Shown here: positions 25,665 to 34,079 of the stretch, in pieces
How the letters are laid out: every line of letters begins with the position of its first letter
How positions within the stretch are numbered: the first letter of the stretch is position 1
From: Citricoccus sp. SGAir0253
GTDB lineage: Bacteria; Actinomycetota; Actinomycetes; Actinomycetales; Micrococcaceae
Direction: 5' to 3'
Length of the DNA: 64,000 nucleotides
Assembly: GCF_005877055.1 (NCBI RefSeq)
Contig: NZ_CP039426.1
Coordinates: 35,422-99,421 of the forward strand
The notes under the pieces: model-generated
The model's database searches: none
What the model was told of the DNA's origin: nothing
Seen by the model: the letters and a program-made list of their open reading frames with translations, nothing else
Made by a program: the position numbers and the translations under genes

Positions 25665-27857
25665 ATGAACGCCTCGCACCACCACGATCATCCGGTCGGC
25701 CATTCCGCCGAGCCCGCTCATCCGGACGCCGATACCCATGGCCAGGCCATGCCGACGGGCCACGTGCATTCGGCCGTGGATGAGGACCACCAGGTCCACA
25801 GCCATGGCCAGCACGCCGGGCACAGCACGGCCATGTTCAAGCACCGCTTCTGGGCCTCGCTGGTGCTGTCAGTCCCGGTGGTGGTCTTCAGCCCGATGGC
25901 CGCCCACCTGTTGGGCTACCACCTGCCCGAGTTCCCCGGGTCGGCGTGGATCGCCCCGGTGCTGGGCACGGTGATCTTCGTCTACGGCGGGGCCCCGTTC
26001 CTGAAGGGCGGCTTGACCGAGCTGCGCTCCCGCCAGCCGGGGATGATGCTGCTGATCGCCCTGGCCATCACCGTGGCCTTCGTCGCGTCCTGGGTCACCA
26101 CCTTAGGTCTGGGCGGGTTCAACCTGGACTTCTGGTGGGAACTGGCCCTGCTGGTGACCATCATGCTGCTGGGGCACTGGCTGGAGATGCGCGCCCTGGG
26201 GGCGGCGTCCTCGGCTTTGGACGCCTTGGCCGCGCTGCTGCCGGACGAGGCCGAGAAGGTCGTGGACGGGGATACCGTCACCGTGCCGATCGCCGAGTTG
26301 GCCGTGGGCGATGTGGTGCTGGTGCGGGCCGGGGCGCGGGTCCCGGCCGACGGGACCATCCTGGCCGGGACCGCGGAGTTCGACGAGGCGATGATCACCG
26401 GGGAGTCCCAGCCGGTGCTGCGCCAGGCCGGGGACACGGTGGTGGCCGGCACGGTCGCCACCGACAACACCGTGCGGGTGGAAGTGGCCGCCATCGGCGC
26501 CGACACGACCCTGGCCGGCATCCAGCGGATGGTGGCCGACGCCCAGGAGTCCTCCTCCCGGGCCCAGGCGCTGGCGGACCGGGCCGCGGCCCTGCTGTTC
26601 TGGTTCGCCCTGGTCGCCGGCATCCTCACCGCGATCGCCTGGACGTGGCTGGGCAGCCCGGACGATGCGGTGACCCGGACGGTGACCGTGCTGGTCATCG
26701 CCTGCCCCCACGCGCTGGGCCTGGCGATCCCGCTGGTCATCGCCCTGTCCACCGAGCGCGCGGCGAAGGCCGGGGTGCTGATCAAGGACCGGTTGGCCCT
26801 GGAGCGGATGCGCACCATCGACGTCGTGCTCTTCGACAAGACCGGCACCCTGACCGAGGGCGCCCACGCCGTCACCGCGGTCACGACCATGCCCGACGTC
26901 TCCGAGGCCGAGCTGCTGGCCTACGCGGCTGCGGCCGAGGCCGACAGCGAGCACCCCGTGGCCCGAGCCATCGTCACCGCCGCCGCCGAGCACCCGGAGG
27001 CCGCCCGGATGCCCAAGCACGGGACGGACTTCAGCGCCGCCATGGGCCGGGGGGTGCGCGCCACCGTGGACGGGGCCGAGGTCCTCGTTGGCGGGCCGAA
27101 CATGCTGCGCGAGCTCGCCCTGGACACCCCGGAGCAGATCATCGGGACCACCCGGGCCTGGGTCGACCGCGGGGCCGGGGTGCTGCACGTGGTCCGGGAC
27201 GGCTCCGTCATCGGCGCGGTGGCCGTGGAGGACAAGGTCCGCCCGGAGTCCCGGGCCGCCGTGGCCGCCCTGCACGCCCGCGGGGTGAAGGTCGCGATGA
27301 TCACCGGGGACGCCCGCCAGGTCGCCGAGGCCGTGGGCGCGGACCTGGGCATCGACGAGGTCTTCGCCGAGGTGCTCCCGCAGGACAAGGACACCAAGGT
27401 CAATGACCTGCAGTCCCGCGGGCTGAGCGTGGCCATGGTCGGCGACGGCGTCAACGACGCGCCCGCCCTGGCCCGCGCCGAGGTCGGCATCGCCATCGGC
27501 GCCGGCACCGACGTGGCCATGGAGTCCGCCGGCGTGGTGCTGGCCGGCAATGACCCGCGGGCCGTCCTGTCCATGATCGAGCTCTCCCACGCCAGCTACC
27601 GCAAGATGATCCAGAACCTGGTCTGGGCCGCCGGTTACAACATCCTCTCCGTCCCGCTGGCCGCCGGGGTGCTCGCCCCCATCGGGTTCGTGCTCTCCCC
27701 GGCGGTCGGGGCGATCCTCATGTCCGCCTCCACCATCGTGGTCGCCCTCAACGCCCAGCTACTGCGCCGGACCGACCTGGATCCGGCCCATCTGGCGCCC
27801 ACCACCCCCGAGGACCGGCGCCCGGCGAGACGCGCCGCGCCGGTGGCCACCCACTGA
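25665..27857 (+). CDS. copB: CopB-type P1B copper-translocating ATPase
   Basis: A 730-residue protein from the ATG at 25665 behind AAGGAGAAGG. The N-terminal 55 residues are His-rich instead of a Cys-based HMA domain. The membrane metal site is CPH (IACPHALGLA), the mark of the CopB (P1B-3) branch. TGES, DKTGTLTEG, the SEHP signature and GDGVNDAPALA are all present. It is an efflux pump for copper in the plasma membrane, second gene of the copper operon, followed 34 bases later by a DUF305 lipoprotein. The gene symbol follows the family branch. Confidence 0.92.
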   Translation: MNASHHHDHPVGHSAEPAHPDADTHGQAMPTGHVHSAVDEDHQVHSHGQHAGHSTAMFKHRFWASLVLSVPVVVFSPMAAHLLGYHLPEFPGSAWIAPVLGTVIFVYGGAPFLKGGLTELRSRQPGMMLLIALAITVAFVASWVTTLGLGGFNLDFWWELALLVTIMLLGHWLEMRALGAASSALDALAALLPDEAEKVVDGDTVTVPIAELAVGDVVLVRAGARVPADGTILAGTAEFDEAMITGESQPVLRQAGDTVVAGTVATDNTVRVEVAAIGADTTLAGIQRMVADAQESSSRAQALADRAAALLFWFALVAGILTAIAWTWLGSPDDAVTRTVTVLVIACPHALGLAIPLVIALSTERAAKAGVLIKDRLALERMRTIDVVLFDKTGTLTEGAHAVTAVTTMPDVSEAELLAYAAAAEADSEHPVARAIVTAAAEHPEAARMPKHGTDFSAAMGRGVRATVDGAEVLVGGPNMLRELALDTPEQIIGTTRAWVDRGAGVLHVVRDGSVIGAVAVEDKVRPESRAAVAALHARGVKVAMITGDARQVAEAVGADLGIDEVFAEVLPQDKDTKVNDLQSRGLSVAMVGDGVNDAPALARAEVGIAIGAGTDVAMESAGVVLAGNDPRAVLSMIELSHASYRKMIQNLVWAAGYNILSVPLAAGVLAPIGFVLSPAVGAILMSASTIVVALNAQLLRRTDLDPAHLAPTTPEDRRPARRAAPVATH

Positions 27858-27891
27858 ACCGAAAACCGACACCCCAAGGAAAGGCAACTGC

Positions 27892-28587
27892 ATGAAGCAC
27901 ACCACCACCCTGAGCGCCCTGGCCCTGGCCGCAGCACTGGCCCTGACCGCCTGTGGCAACACCGAGGGCGGCGGTGACGGCGGCACCGAGACCCCGCCCG
28001 CGCCGGCCGCCACCACCTCGACCCCGGCCGCCACGACGGCGGAGGCCTCACCCACCGCCACGGACACCGCCATCGGCACCACTGAGGAGATCTCCGCCGA
28101 GCACAACGACAAGGACATCATGTTCGCCCAGATGATGATCCCCCACCACCAGCAGGCCGTTCAGATGAGCGAGATGCTGCTGGCCAAGGAGGACATCCCG
28201 GCCGACGTGGCGGACTTCGCGCAGGAGGTCATCGACGCCCAGGGTCCGGAGATCGAGCGCATGGACGCGATGCTCGCCGCCTGGGGCGAAGAAGCCGTGG
28301 GCATGGAGGACATGGGCAGCATGGACGACGGTTCCGGACAGGGCATGAGCGGGATGATGTCCGAGGAGGACATGATGGCCCTGGATAAGGCCAAGGGCAC
28401 CGAGGCCGCCCGCCTCTACCTGGAGCAGATGACAGCCCACCACGAGGGCGCCGTCGAGATGGCCCAGGAGCAGCTCGACGCCGGCCAGAACCCGCAGGCC
28501 AAGCAGCTGGCCCAGCAGGTCGTCGACGCCCAGAAGGCAGAGATCGAGGAGATGGGCACGATGCTCCAGGACCTGCCCGCCTCCTGA
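27892..28587 (+). CDS. DUF305 lipoprotein
   Basis: A 231-residue protein with a signal ending in lipobox LTAC, a Thr/Ala/Pro linker and a DUF305 domain with the two HH motifs (MMIPHHQQAVQMS and MTAHHEGAVEMA) plus a Met-rich loop between them. His/Met composition suggests extracytoplasmic copper binding, which agrees with its place directly after the copper ATPase. DUF305 proteins have a ferritin-like helical fold, and their exact role is unproven. Confidence 0.88.
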   Translation: MKHTTTLSALALAAALALTACGNTEGGGDGGTETPPAPAATTSTPAATTAEASPTATDTAIGTTEEISAEHNDKDIMFAQMMIPHHQQAVQMSEMLLAKEDIPADVADFAQEVIDAQGPEIERMDAMLAAWGEEAVGMEDMGSMDDGSGQGMSGMMSEEDMMALDKAKGTEAARLYLEQMTAHHEGAVEMAQEQLDAGQNPQAKQLAQQVVDAQKAEIEEMGTMLQDLPAS

Positions 28588-28607
28588 CCTGGACTCCCCG
28601 GCCGAGG

Positions 28608-28638
28608 GCGGAGGGCCCATCCGATGGGGGCCCTCCGC
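28608..28638 (+). terminator. Terminator of the copper operon
   Basis: GCGGAGGGCCC (28608-28618) pairs with GGGCCCTCCGC (28628-28638) around a 9-base loop, 20 bases after the DUF305 stop codon. Confidence 0.75.
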
Positions 28639-29103
28639 TCCTGTCCACGGGTGCGGTAAGCCACCACCCTGGCGCCAGGACTTGGCGTTCCAACGAGTTG
28701 GGGCGAGCTCCGTTCCCACCGCAAGCCCTGGATGTTGGTCCGGGCAGGGAAGTTCTGGCCCTTGCGAAGAAACACAGGCGGGGAAACACTAGGGGCAGCG
28801 GCGGTGGGAGAGCCGCCAGGGCGGTGTCCATGAGCGGGAACGATGTGTTCAGGTAGCCGTAACCAGCGAACTTGCCCAGGACGGCGCGGCCGCCGTGTTC
28901 CTCGGGCGGGAGCGGAGACTGACCTGCTCCTTGTTGGCTCGGGCGGCCTGGGCGGATTCACCGGGTTGTTGCTCGAATCGGTGTCCACACCGTGGGTTCA
29001 TCGTTCTCCCTGCGCGGTCTTGGTCGTCCAAACACGGCGCGGCACGAGGGAATGAGCCGTCTCGTCAGTTCTCCCACACGCAAACTACCCGGAAGCAGAG
29101 TCC
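28639..29103. other. Region without a recognisable gene
   Basis: Leftward frames contain a short plausible piece (GKFAGYGYLNTSFPLMD at about 28835-28885) that may be the relic of a coding sequence, but it is not recognised and the neighbouring frames are poor. The rightward promoter of the following membrane-protein gene must lie here. Confidence 0.35.
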
Positions 29104-29538
29104 GTGACGGCTGACCACTCTTCCCACCATAGTCAGGCTCCCGGTGACCGGCTGGGCTCTTCAGGACACGGCCTCCGGGGCAGACTCCAAGCGTTGTGGC
29201 ATGCGCTGGCCGGGGCGGTCGGTCTGATCATGGGGCTCCTGCCGCACGTCCTGCACCACATTGGGTTGCTCGCTGGGACCGCGCTGGTCGCTGGGTCGGG
29301 TGGCACCGCATTGTTCGGTGCGCTGGGACTCTTGGCCTCCATCCCGATGCTGGTCCGGCTCTACCGACGGTTCGGCAGCTGGGTGGCGCCGGCCCTTGGA
29401 CTGTTGGTCTTCGCCGTGATGTTCTCCCTGTCCGCGTTCGTCATTGGGCCGGCCATCAGTGGCTCCGGAGCAGAGGTCGACCCTGGTCCCGCGCCCACCG
29501 TGGACCATACCGATGACCACACCGGCCCTGGACACTGA
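29104..29538 (+). CDS. His-rich small membrane protein of the metal island
   Basis: A 144-residue protein from a GTG at 29104. It has a His-rich N-terminus (DHSSHHS), three hydrophobic segments (about 33-60, 62-82 and 92-113) and a His/Asp-rich tail (VDHTDDHTGPGH). His clusters on both ends suggest metal binding. I do not recognise a named family. Its position after the copper operon fits a heavy-metal accessory role, which is inference. Confidence 0.65.
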   Translation: MTADHSSHHSQAPGDRLGSSGHGLRGRLQALWHALAGAVGLIMGLLPHVLHHIGLLAGTALVAGSGGTALFGALGLLASIPMLVRLYRRFGSWVAPALGLLVFAVMFSLSAFVIGPAISGSGAEVDPGPAPTVDHTDDHTGPGH

Positions 29539-29624
29539 CCTTCCCGTCAGGCGAGGAATTCGGAAGCCGGAGCTACCTTCGCCTTCTTGCCGGAGGGTGG
29601 ACGTCTAGACGACCCTTCTATTGT

Positions 29625-30674
29625 TCAGGTCAAGAGGGTCTGCAGCTTCCTGAACAGTTGACGGGCGATGAATCGTTTGAGGCAGCGGCGGACTTCCCTG
29701 CGAGTCTTGCCCTCGGCGGTGCGCCGCTGAACGTAATCCTGGGTCTGCGGGTCGAACATCATCCGCGTCCTGGCGATCGTGTGCAGCGCCCGGTTCAGTT
29801 GCCGATCGCCGTGTCGGTTGAGCCGGTGCCGGACGTTGTTGCCGGAGGAAGCCGGGATCGGATTCACCCCGGCCAGCGCGGCGAAGGCAGCCTCCGAGCG
29901 GATGCGCCCATGGTGTGAGTAGGACACGATCACCTGCGCGGCGGTCACCGGTCCGAGCCCTGGCAGGTCCATGAGGCCCGGGGCCATCGTGTCCACGACC
30001 TCCGCGAGCTGTTCCCTGTTCTGTGTCAGGAGGGCCTGGAAGTCGTGGATGGCGCTGGCCAGCCTCTTGGCCTCACCACGAGCGATTCGGGCAGGCAGAT
30101 CATCGCCGGAGCGGACCCTCCACCGACTGATCTGCGTGATCTGGGAATCGGTGAGGGCCTTGCGGGCATCGACGCCCAGATCGAGGGTGCGCAATAGCGC
30201 GGTGAGCATGAGCCGGTTGGCCGTGCCCTGGTGTTCCATCGCATCACGGGCGTTGAGCAGGACCCTCAGGGCGTCACGGTGACCTTCCGCTCGGGGTTCC
30301 AACAGGGCCGAGACCTCCTCGGCGAGCACCGTGCGGTCGGCCGCCACCGCGTCGATGTCATCGGACTTCCCCCGGCCGGCACGCGAGGTCCGGCGCGGTG
30401 GACGTACCTCGCAGACCTCCAGTGCGGTGGTGCGCAGCGCCCGGGTCAGCGTGGAGCCGTAGGAATTGGTGCCCTCGATAGCCACCAGAGTCCGTCCCGG
30501 CTCGCTGCGTCGGTCGATCCAGGCAATGGCGCGGGTCAATCCCGGCGGGCTCGTGGGGAACGTGGCCGTATCCATGACGAGCCCAGTCGCGGCCGCCAGG
30601 ACGGCGTAGGTGTTGGTGCGGGCGTGGGTATCCACCCCGACGACGTTCGTGTACTCATCGCGGACGGTGCTCAT
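29625..30674 (-). CDS. IS110-family transposase (recombinase)
   Basis: A 349-residue protein from the ATG at 30674. The N-terminal RuvC-like DEDD domain shows VGVDTHA, VAIEGTNS and KSDDIDAVAAD. The C-terminal Transposase_20 domain has LPGLGPVTAAQVI, GVNPIPASSGN with the catalytic serine, and RHGDRQLNRAL. The length is normal, so it may be active. IS110 elements lack terminal inverted repeats and are guided by a bridge RNA from a non-coding end, here probably the region upstream of the start codon. Confidence 0.92.
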   Translation of the reverse strand: MSTVRDEYTNVVGVDTHARTNTYAVLAAATGLVMDTATFPTSPPGLTRAIAWIDRRSEPGRTLVAIEGTNSYGSTLTRALRTTALEVCEVRPPRRTSRAGRGKSDDIDAVAADRTVLAEEVSALLEPRAEGHRDALRVLLNARDAMEHQGTANRLMLTALLRTLDLGVDARKALTDSQITQISRWRVRSGDDLPARIARGEAKRLASAIHDFQALLTQNREQLAEVVDTMAPGLMDLPGLGPVTAAQVIVSYSHHGRIRSEAAFAALAGVNPIPASSGNNVRHRLNRHGDRQLNRALHTIARTRMMFDPQTQDYVQRRTAEGKTRREVRRCLKRFIARQLFRKLQTLLT

Positions 30675-30689
30675 GATGGGTTCCTTCCC

Positions 30690-30985
30690 AGGCCAGGACG
30701 CCGAATGGCCAGCCAGGGAGGGGATCACGCCGAGGCACATCTCTAACGAGTCACATCCTGCAAATGACTGCGGGACGGACAACCTTCTATCAGGCCACCG
30801 GTGCGGACCAGACCGGCCCCACGGGCCGGGTGGACATGTCGTCTACAGGACACTGCCCGAGCAGGTCGAGTATGCAGGGAGTCACGCCCGGTCCGAGGGA
30901 ACCAAGTCTGGCAGCCAGCCTCAGGCTCGCCACTACCCATTAGAGGGGTATGTGGTGACCCGGTCGAAGATCCGCCCCGGAGGCA
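30690..30985 (-). ncRNA. Candidate IS110 bridge-RNA region
   Basis: The roughly 300 bases upstream of the transposase, read leftward, hold no gene but several hairpins: TACCC/GGGTA near 30935-30955, an AGCCTGAGGCT palindrome near 30920, and a perfect 7-base stem CCGGCCC/GGGCCGG at 30813-30829. IS110-group elements encode their bridge RNA at the end upstream of the transposase gene. Boundaries and guide loops cannot be set from one copy. Confidence 0.5.
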
Positions 30986-30989
30986 ACTG

Positions 30990-31245
30990 ATGACCGCCGG
31001 GCCCCGTGTCGATTTCCTGGGCTCTCGGGCCGGCTCGGCAAAGCAGCGACCGTTTGCGGGTCGGGACGCCCAGGCTCGGACAATTCCCCGCTAGCACAGA
31101 CCCTGAGCTCACCTCTCCCCGGTTTCGCGGTAATCACCGGCGCAGGCCCTGGCCTGATGGAAGCGGCCCACCTCAGCGCCTTCGATCCGGCCGGAGACCT
31201 TGTGACTCCGGGTGTCGAGCCCGTGCACCAACAGTTACGGAGCAC
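30990..31245 (+). pseudogene. LOG-family (lysine decarboxylase-like) gene remnant
   Basis: An ATG at 30990 behind CGGAGG starts a short frame (PRVDFLGSRAG resembles the opening of LOG proteins) that stops early. In another frame from about 31106, SPLPGFAVITGAGPGLMEAAH is the unmistakable nucleotide-binding core of the LOG family. Sequence between the two parts and the catalytic PGGxGT region are missing, so this is a decayed fragment next to the IS110 end. Confidence 0.65.
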
Positions 31246-31248
31246 CTA

Positions 31249-31365
31249 CCCGGAGCGGTCCTGGAGCCCGTTCCGTCCTTCCTCGTCACAGCCGCGCAGC
31301 CACTCGTGGTAGCAGTTCCTGCTGATGCCGCAGTAGCGGCATGTGGCCGAGACGTTGCTGCTGGT
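31249..31365 (-). pseudogene. Transposase N-terminal remnant (IS481-like HTH)
   Basis: The leftward frame ending at 31249 reads CRYCGISRNCYHEWLRGCDE then GLQDRSG, the helix-turn-helix opening of IS481-like transposases, and stops at once. No catalytic DDE part is present. It is a small scar between the LOG remnant and the GH65 gene. Confidence 0.55.
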
Positions 31366-31493
31366 TCCTGGGCATGGTGGATCACGACCAGCCGGTGCCC
31401 GGCCTGGCGTTGTCGTTCGAGGTCCCGTCGAATCTTGGTGATTTTCCGAGAACCGGGCGACCCGAGTGTCAATCACCTCTGTCAGTTCTAGGC

Positions 31494-34076
31494 CTAGGGC
31501 CGACTGGGCACTGTCCCGGTGGCCGGTCCGCCCGGGTCGGGGCGGGCGAGCTCCAGGTCCCATCTCTGGCCGGGGGCGAGCGTCCTGTACTGGCCTTCGG
31601 CGTGGATGCGTACGGGTGCTGCCGAGCAGCGGTGCAGCCGGATGCGCAGGTGGTCTCCGGTGAGCTCGATGGTGAGGGGTTGGCCGCGGTAGCGCAGCTG
31701 GAAGGAGGCCGCCGCCAGTTCCGCGGGCAGGGCCGGGTGTAGCCAGAGCGCCTCGTGGCGGGTCTCGACGCCGGCGTAGCAGCGGATCACCATGTCGGCG
31801 GTGCCGGCCATGGCCCCGAGGTGGACGCCCTCGCGGGTGGTGCCGCCCTGGGTGTCGGCCAGGTCTGCCTCCAGGGCCTGTTCGAACAGGGACCAGGACG
31901 CCGAGCGGTTGGTGCGGGCCAGGACCCAGGCGTGGACCAGGCGGCTCAGGGTGGAGCCGTGGCTGGTGCGGGCCAGGTAGTAGTGGACGGTGCGCGGGAT
32001 GATTTCGGCGGGCAGTTCGTAACCCAGGTGGGTGAAGACTTCGCGCAGCTCCTCGGCGGAGAACAGGTAGAACAGCATCAGCACGTCGGCTTGTTTGGAG
32101 AGTCTGTAGCGGTTGGTGCTGTCGCCTTCGGCCTGCAGGATCAGGTCCAGGCGTCCGATGTTGCCGTAGCGCTGGTGGTAGCTTTCCCAGTCGAACTCCT
32201 GCAGGGCCTCGTAGCCCTCGAACTGGCTGATGATCCCGTCGGCGTGGAAGGGGACGCGCAGTCGTCGGCTCTGGTGGTCCCAGCGGGTGAGTTCGGCCCG
32301 GTCCAGGTCCAGCTGGCGCCACAGCGGGTCGCAGTCATGGCCGGCCAGCAGCTGGACGGTGTCCAGGGCCCGGGCCAGTACCCAGGCGGTGAGCACGTTG
32401 GTGTAGGCGTTGTTGCGCAGTCCCTGCCCGGGGGCGTCGGGGTAGCCGTCGTGGTACTCGTCCGGGCCCATCACCCCGGTGATGTCGAAGCGGTCCTCGG
32501 CCGGGTCGTACTGGGCCAGGGCGCTGAAGAAGCGGGCCACCTCGATGATCAGTTCGGCACCGTGGTCGGCGAGGAAGCCCAGGTCGCCGGTGGCCTGGTA
32601 GTACTGCCAGACGCTGTAGGCGATGGCCAGCCCGACATGGCGTTGCCGGTGGGAGTTGTCGGGCATCCACTGCCCGCTGCGCAGGTTGAACAGGTGGTCG
32701 GGGGTCTCCTCCCGCCCGTCGCTGCCGGACTGCCAGGGGAACATCGCCCCGGCCAGCCCGGCGTCCCGGGCGGCCCGGCGGGCGGCGGGCAGGCGCCGGT
32801 GCCGGTAGAGCAGGTAGGCGCGGGTCAGTTCGGGGCGGTGCAGGGTCAGGATCGGGTAGACGAACAGTTCGTCCCAGAAGACGTGGCCACGGTACCCCTC
32901 GCCGTGCAGTCCCCGGGCCGGCACCCCGGCATCCAGGTCCGGAGTGGCGCCGGCGACGGTCTGGAGCACGTGGAACAGGTGCAGGTTCAGGGCCTGGCGC
33001 TGGCTGGGCCCGGCGCCCAGGGTGATGCCGAACCGTGCCCACAGTTCATCCCATGCTTGCTCGTGGCCGGCCAGCAGGGCGGGGAAGTCCGGGGCGGCGT
33101 GGATCCGCTGGGTGGCCTCGAGGGCCGCGGTGGACACGGCACGGTCCCGGGAGGTGGCCACGGCGGCGACCTTCTCGATCACCACCGGCTGTCCCGGTTC
33201 GAGCAGGACGGTGATCCGGTGCCCAGGGCCGCCGTCGTGGTGACTCGGCCGGCGGTGCCGCACCCGGGGGTCGGGGTGGACCCGGGTGCGGGCAGCGGTG
33301 GCCAGGTGGACCTGGGACTGGCTGGTGACGGCCTCGTAGAGGACGCTCTGCGCATCCAGCTCGGCGGCGGCCACCGGGACCAGGTGCTCGCCGGGCAGGG
33401 AGCGATCGGCGGCGACGTTGCGGTTGGCCACCGTGCCGTGCACCGCGGACTCGATCACCAGTTCCCCGGACCAGTCCTCGGCCACGACCGTGACCTCCAG
33501 GGCGGCCAGGTGCGGTTCGGCCAGTAACTGCAGTTGCCGGCAGCTCACGCGCGTGGTGCGCCCGGTGGCATCGCGGTAGCGATTGGTGCGGGTGAGCACC
33601 CCGCGGCGCAGGTCCAGGACCTGGTGGTGTTCGAGCATTTGCGCGGTGCCGGGCACCAGGACCGGCCCGCCCACGGGCTGGAGCGTCAGCCAAGTCCAGT
33701 CCGGGGCATTGACCAGATGCTCGGTCTCGACCTGCCGGCCCTCGCGTTCTCCGGTGAGCCGGTTGTAGATCCCGGCCAGGTAGGTGCCGGGGTAGTGGAT
33801 CCCGTCGGCGGTGGTACCGGGCAAGGCCCCGCGGGTGGCCCAGTAGCCGTTGCCCAGCGTGCACAGGGCCTCCCGGGTGCCCTCCTGGGCCGGGTCGAAG
33901 TGGTCGTAGACCAGCTGCCACCCGTCCGTGGGGGCTTCCCGGGCCCCACCGCACCACGACCGGCCTGGTGCCTTCTCCGCGCCCGGCCTCACCCCGGGGC
34001 CCCGGCCACGGGGCGGGAGGCTCACGTGGGGCCCGGGGTGGCTGGCCGCGTGGCTGGGGGGTGAGGACGAGGGCAT
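31494..34076 (-). CDS. Glycoside hydrolase family 65 (disaccharide phosphorylase type)
   Basis: An 860-residue protein with the complete GH65 plan: an N-terminal beta-sandwich (about 50-330), a linker, an (alpha/alpha)6 barrel with HVFWDELFVYP and the catalytic acid in GVMGPDEYH at about residue 537, and a C-terminal sheet domain. GH65 enzymes split trehalose, maltose or kojibiose with phosphate to give glucose 1-phosphate. Substrate cannot be told from sequence here. The first 45 residues are low-complexity and the true start may be later. The phosphoketolase gene lies 3 bases upstream, so they are one operon. Confidence 0.85.
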   Translation of the reverse strand: MPSSSPPSHAASHPGPHVSLPPRGRGPGVRPGAEKAPGRSWCGGAREAPTDGWQLVYDHFDPAQEGTREALCTLGNGYWATRGALPGTTADGIHYPGTYLAGIYNRLTGEREGRQVETEHLVNAPDWTWLTLQPVGGPVLVPGTAQMLEHHQVLDLRRGVLTRTNRYRDATGRTTRVSCRQLQLLAEPHLAALEVTVVAEDWSGELVIESAVHGTVANRNVAADRSLPGEHLVPVAAAELDAQSVLYEAVTSQSQVHLATAARTRVHPDPRVRHRRPSHHDGGPGHRITVLLEPGQPVVIEKVAAVATSRDRAVSTAALEATQRIHAAPDFPALLAGHEQAWDELWARFGITLGAGPSQRQALNLHLFHVLQTVAGATPDLDAGVPARGLHGEGYRGHVFWDELFVYPILTLHRPELTRAYLLYRHRRLPAARRAARDAGLAGAMFPWQSGSDGREETPDHLFNLRSGQWMPDNSHRQRHVGLAIAYSVWQYYQATGDLGFLADHGAELIIEVARFFSALAQYDPAEDRFDITGVMGPDEYHDGYPDAPGQGLRNNAYTNVLTAWVLARALDTVQLLAGHDCDPLWRQLDLDRAELTRWDHQSRRLRVPFHADGIISQFEGYEALQEFDWESYHQRYGNIGRLDLILQAEGDSTNRYRLSKQADVLMLFYLFSAEELREVFTHLGYELPAEIIPRTVHYYLARTSHGSTLSRLVHAWVLARTNRSASWSLFEQALEADLADTQGGTTREGVHLGAMAGTADMVIRCYAGVETRHEALWLHPALPAELAAASFQLRYRGQPLTIELTGDHLRIRLHRCSAAPVRIHAEGQYRTLAPGQRWDLELARPDPGGPATGTVPSRP

Positions 34077-34079
34077 GGC

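Noticed and set aside
25946..27590. Long shadow frames in both directions across copB
   Set aside because: The P-type ATPase has all catalytic motifs, while the alternative frames have none.
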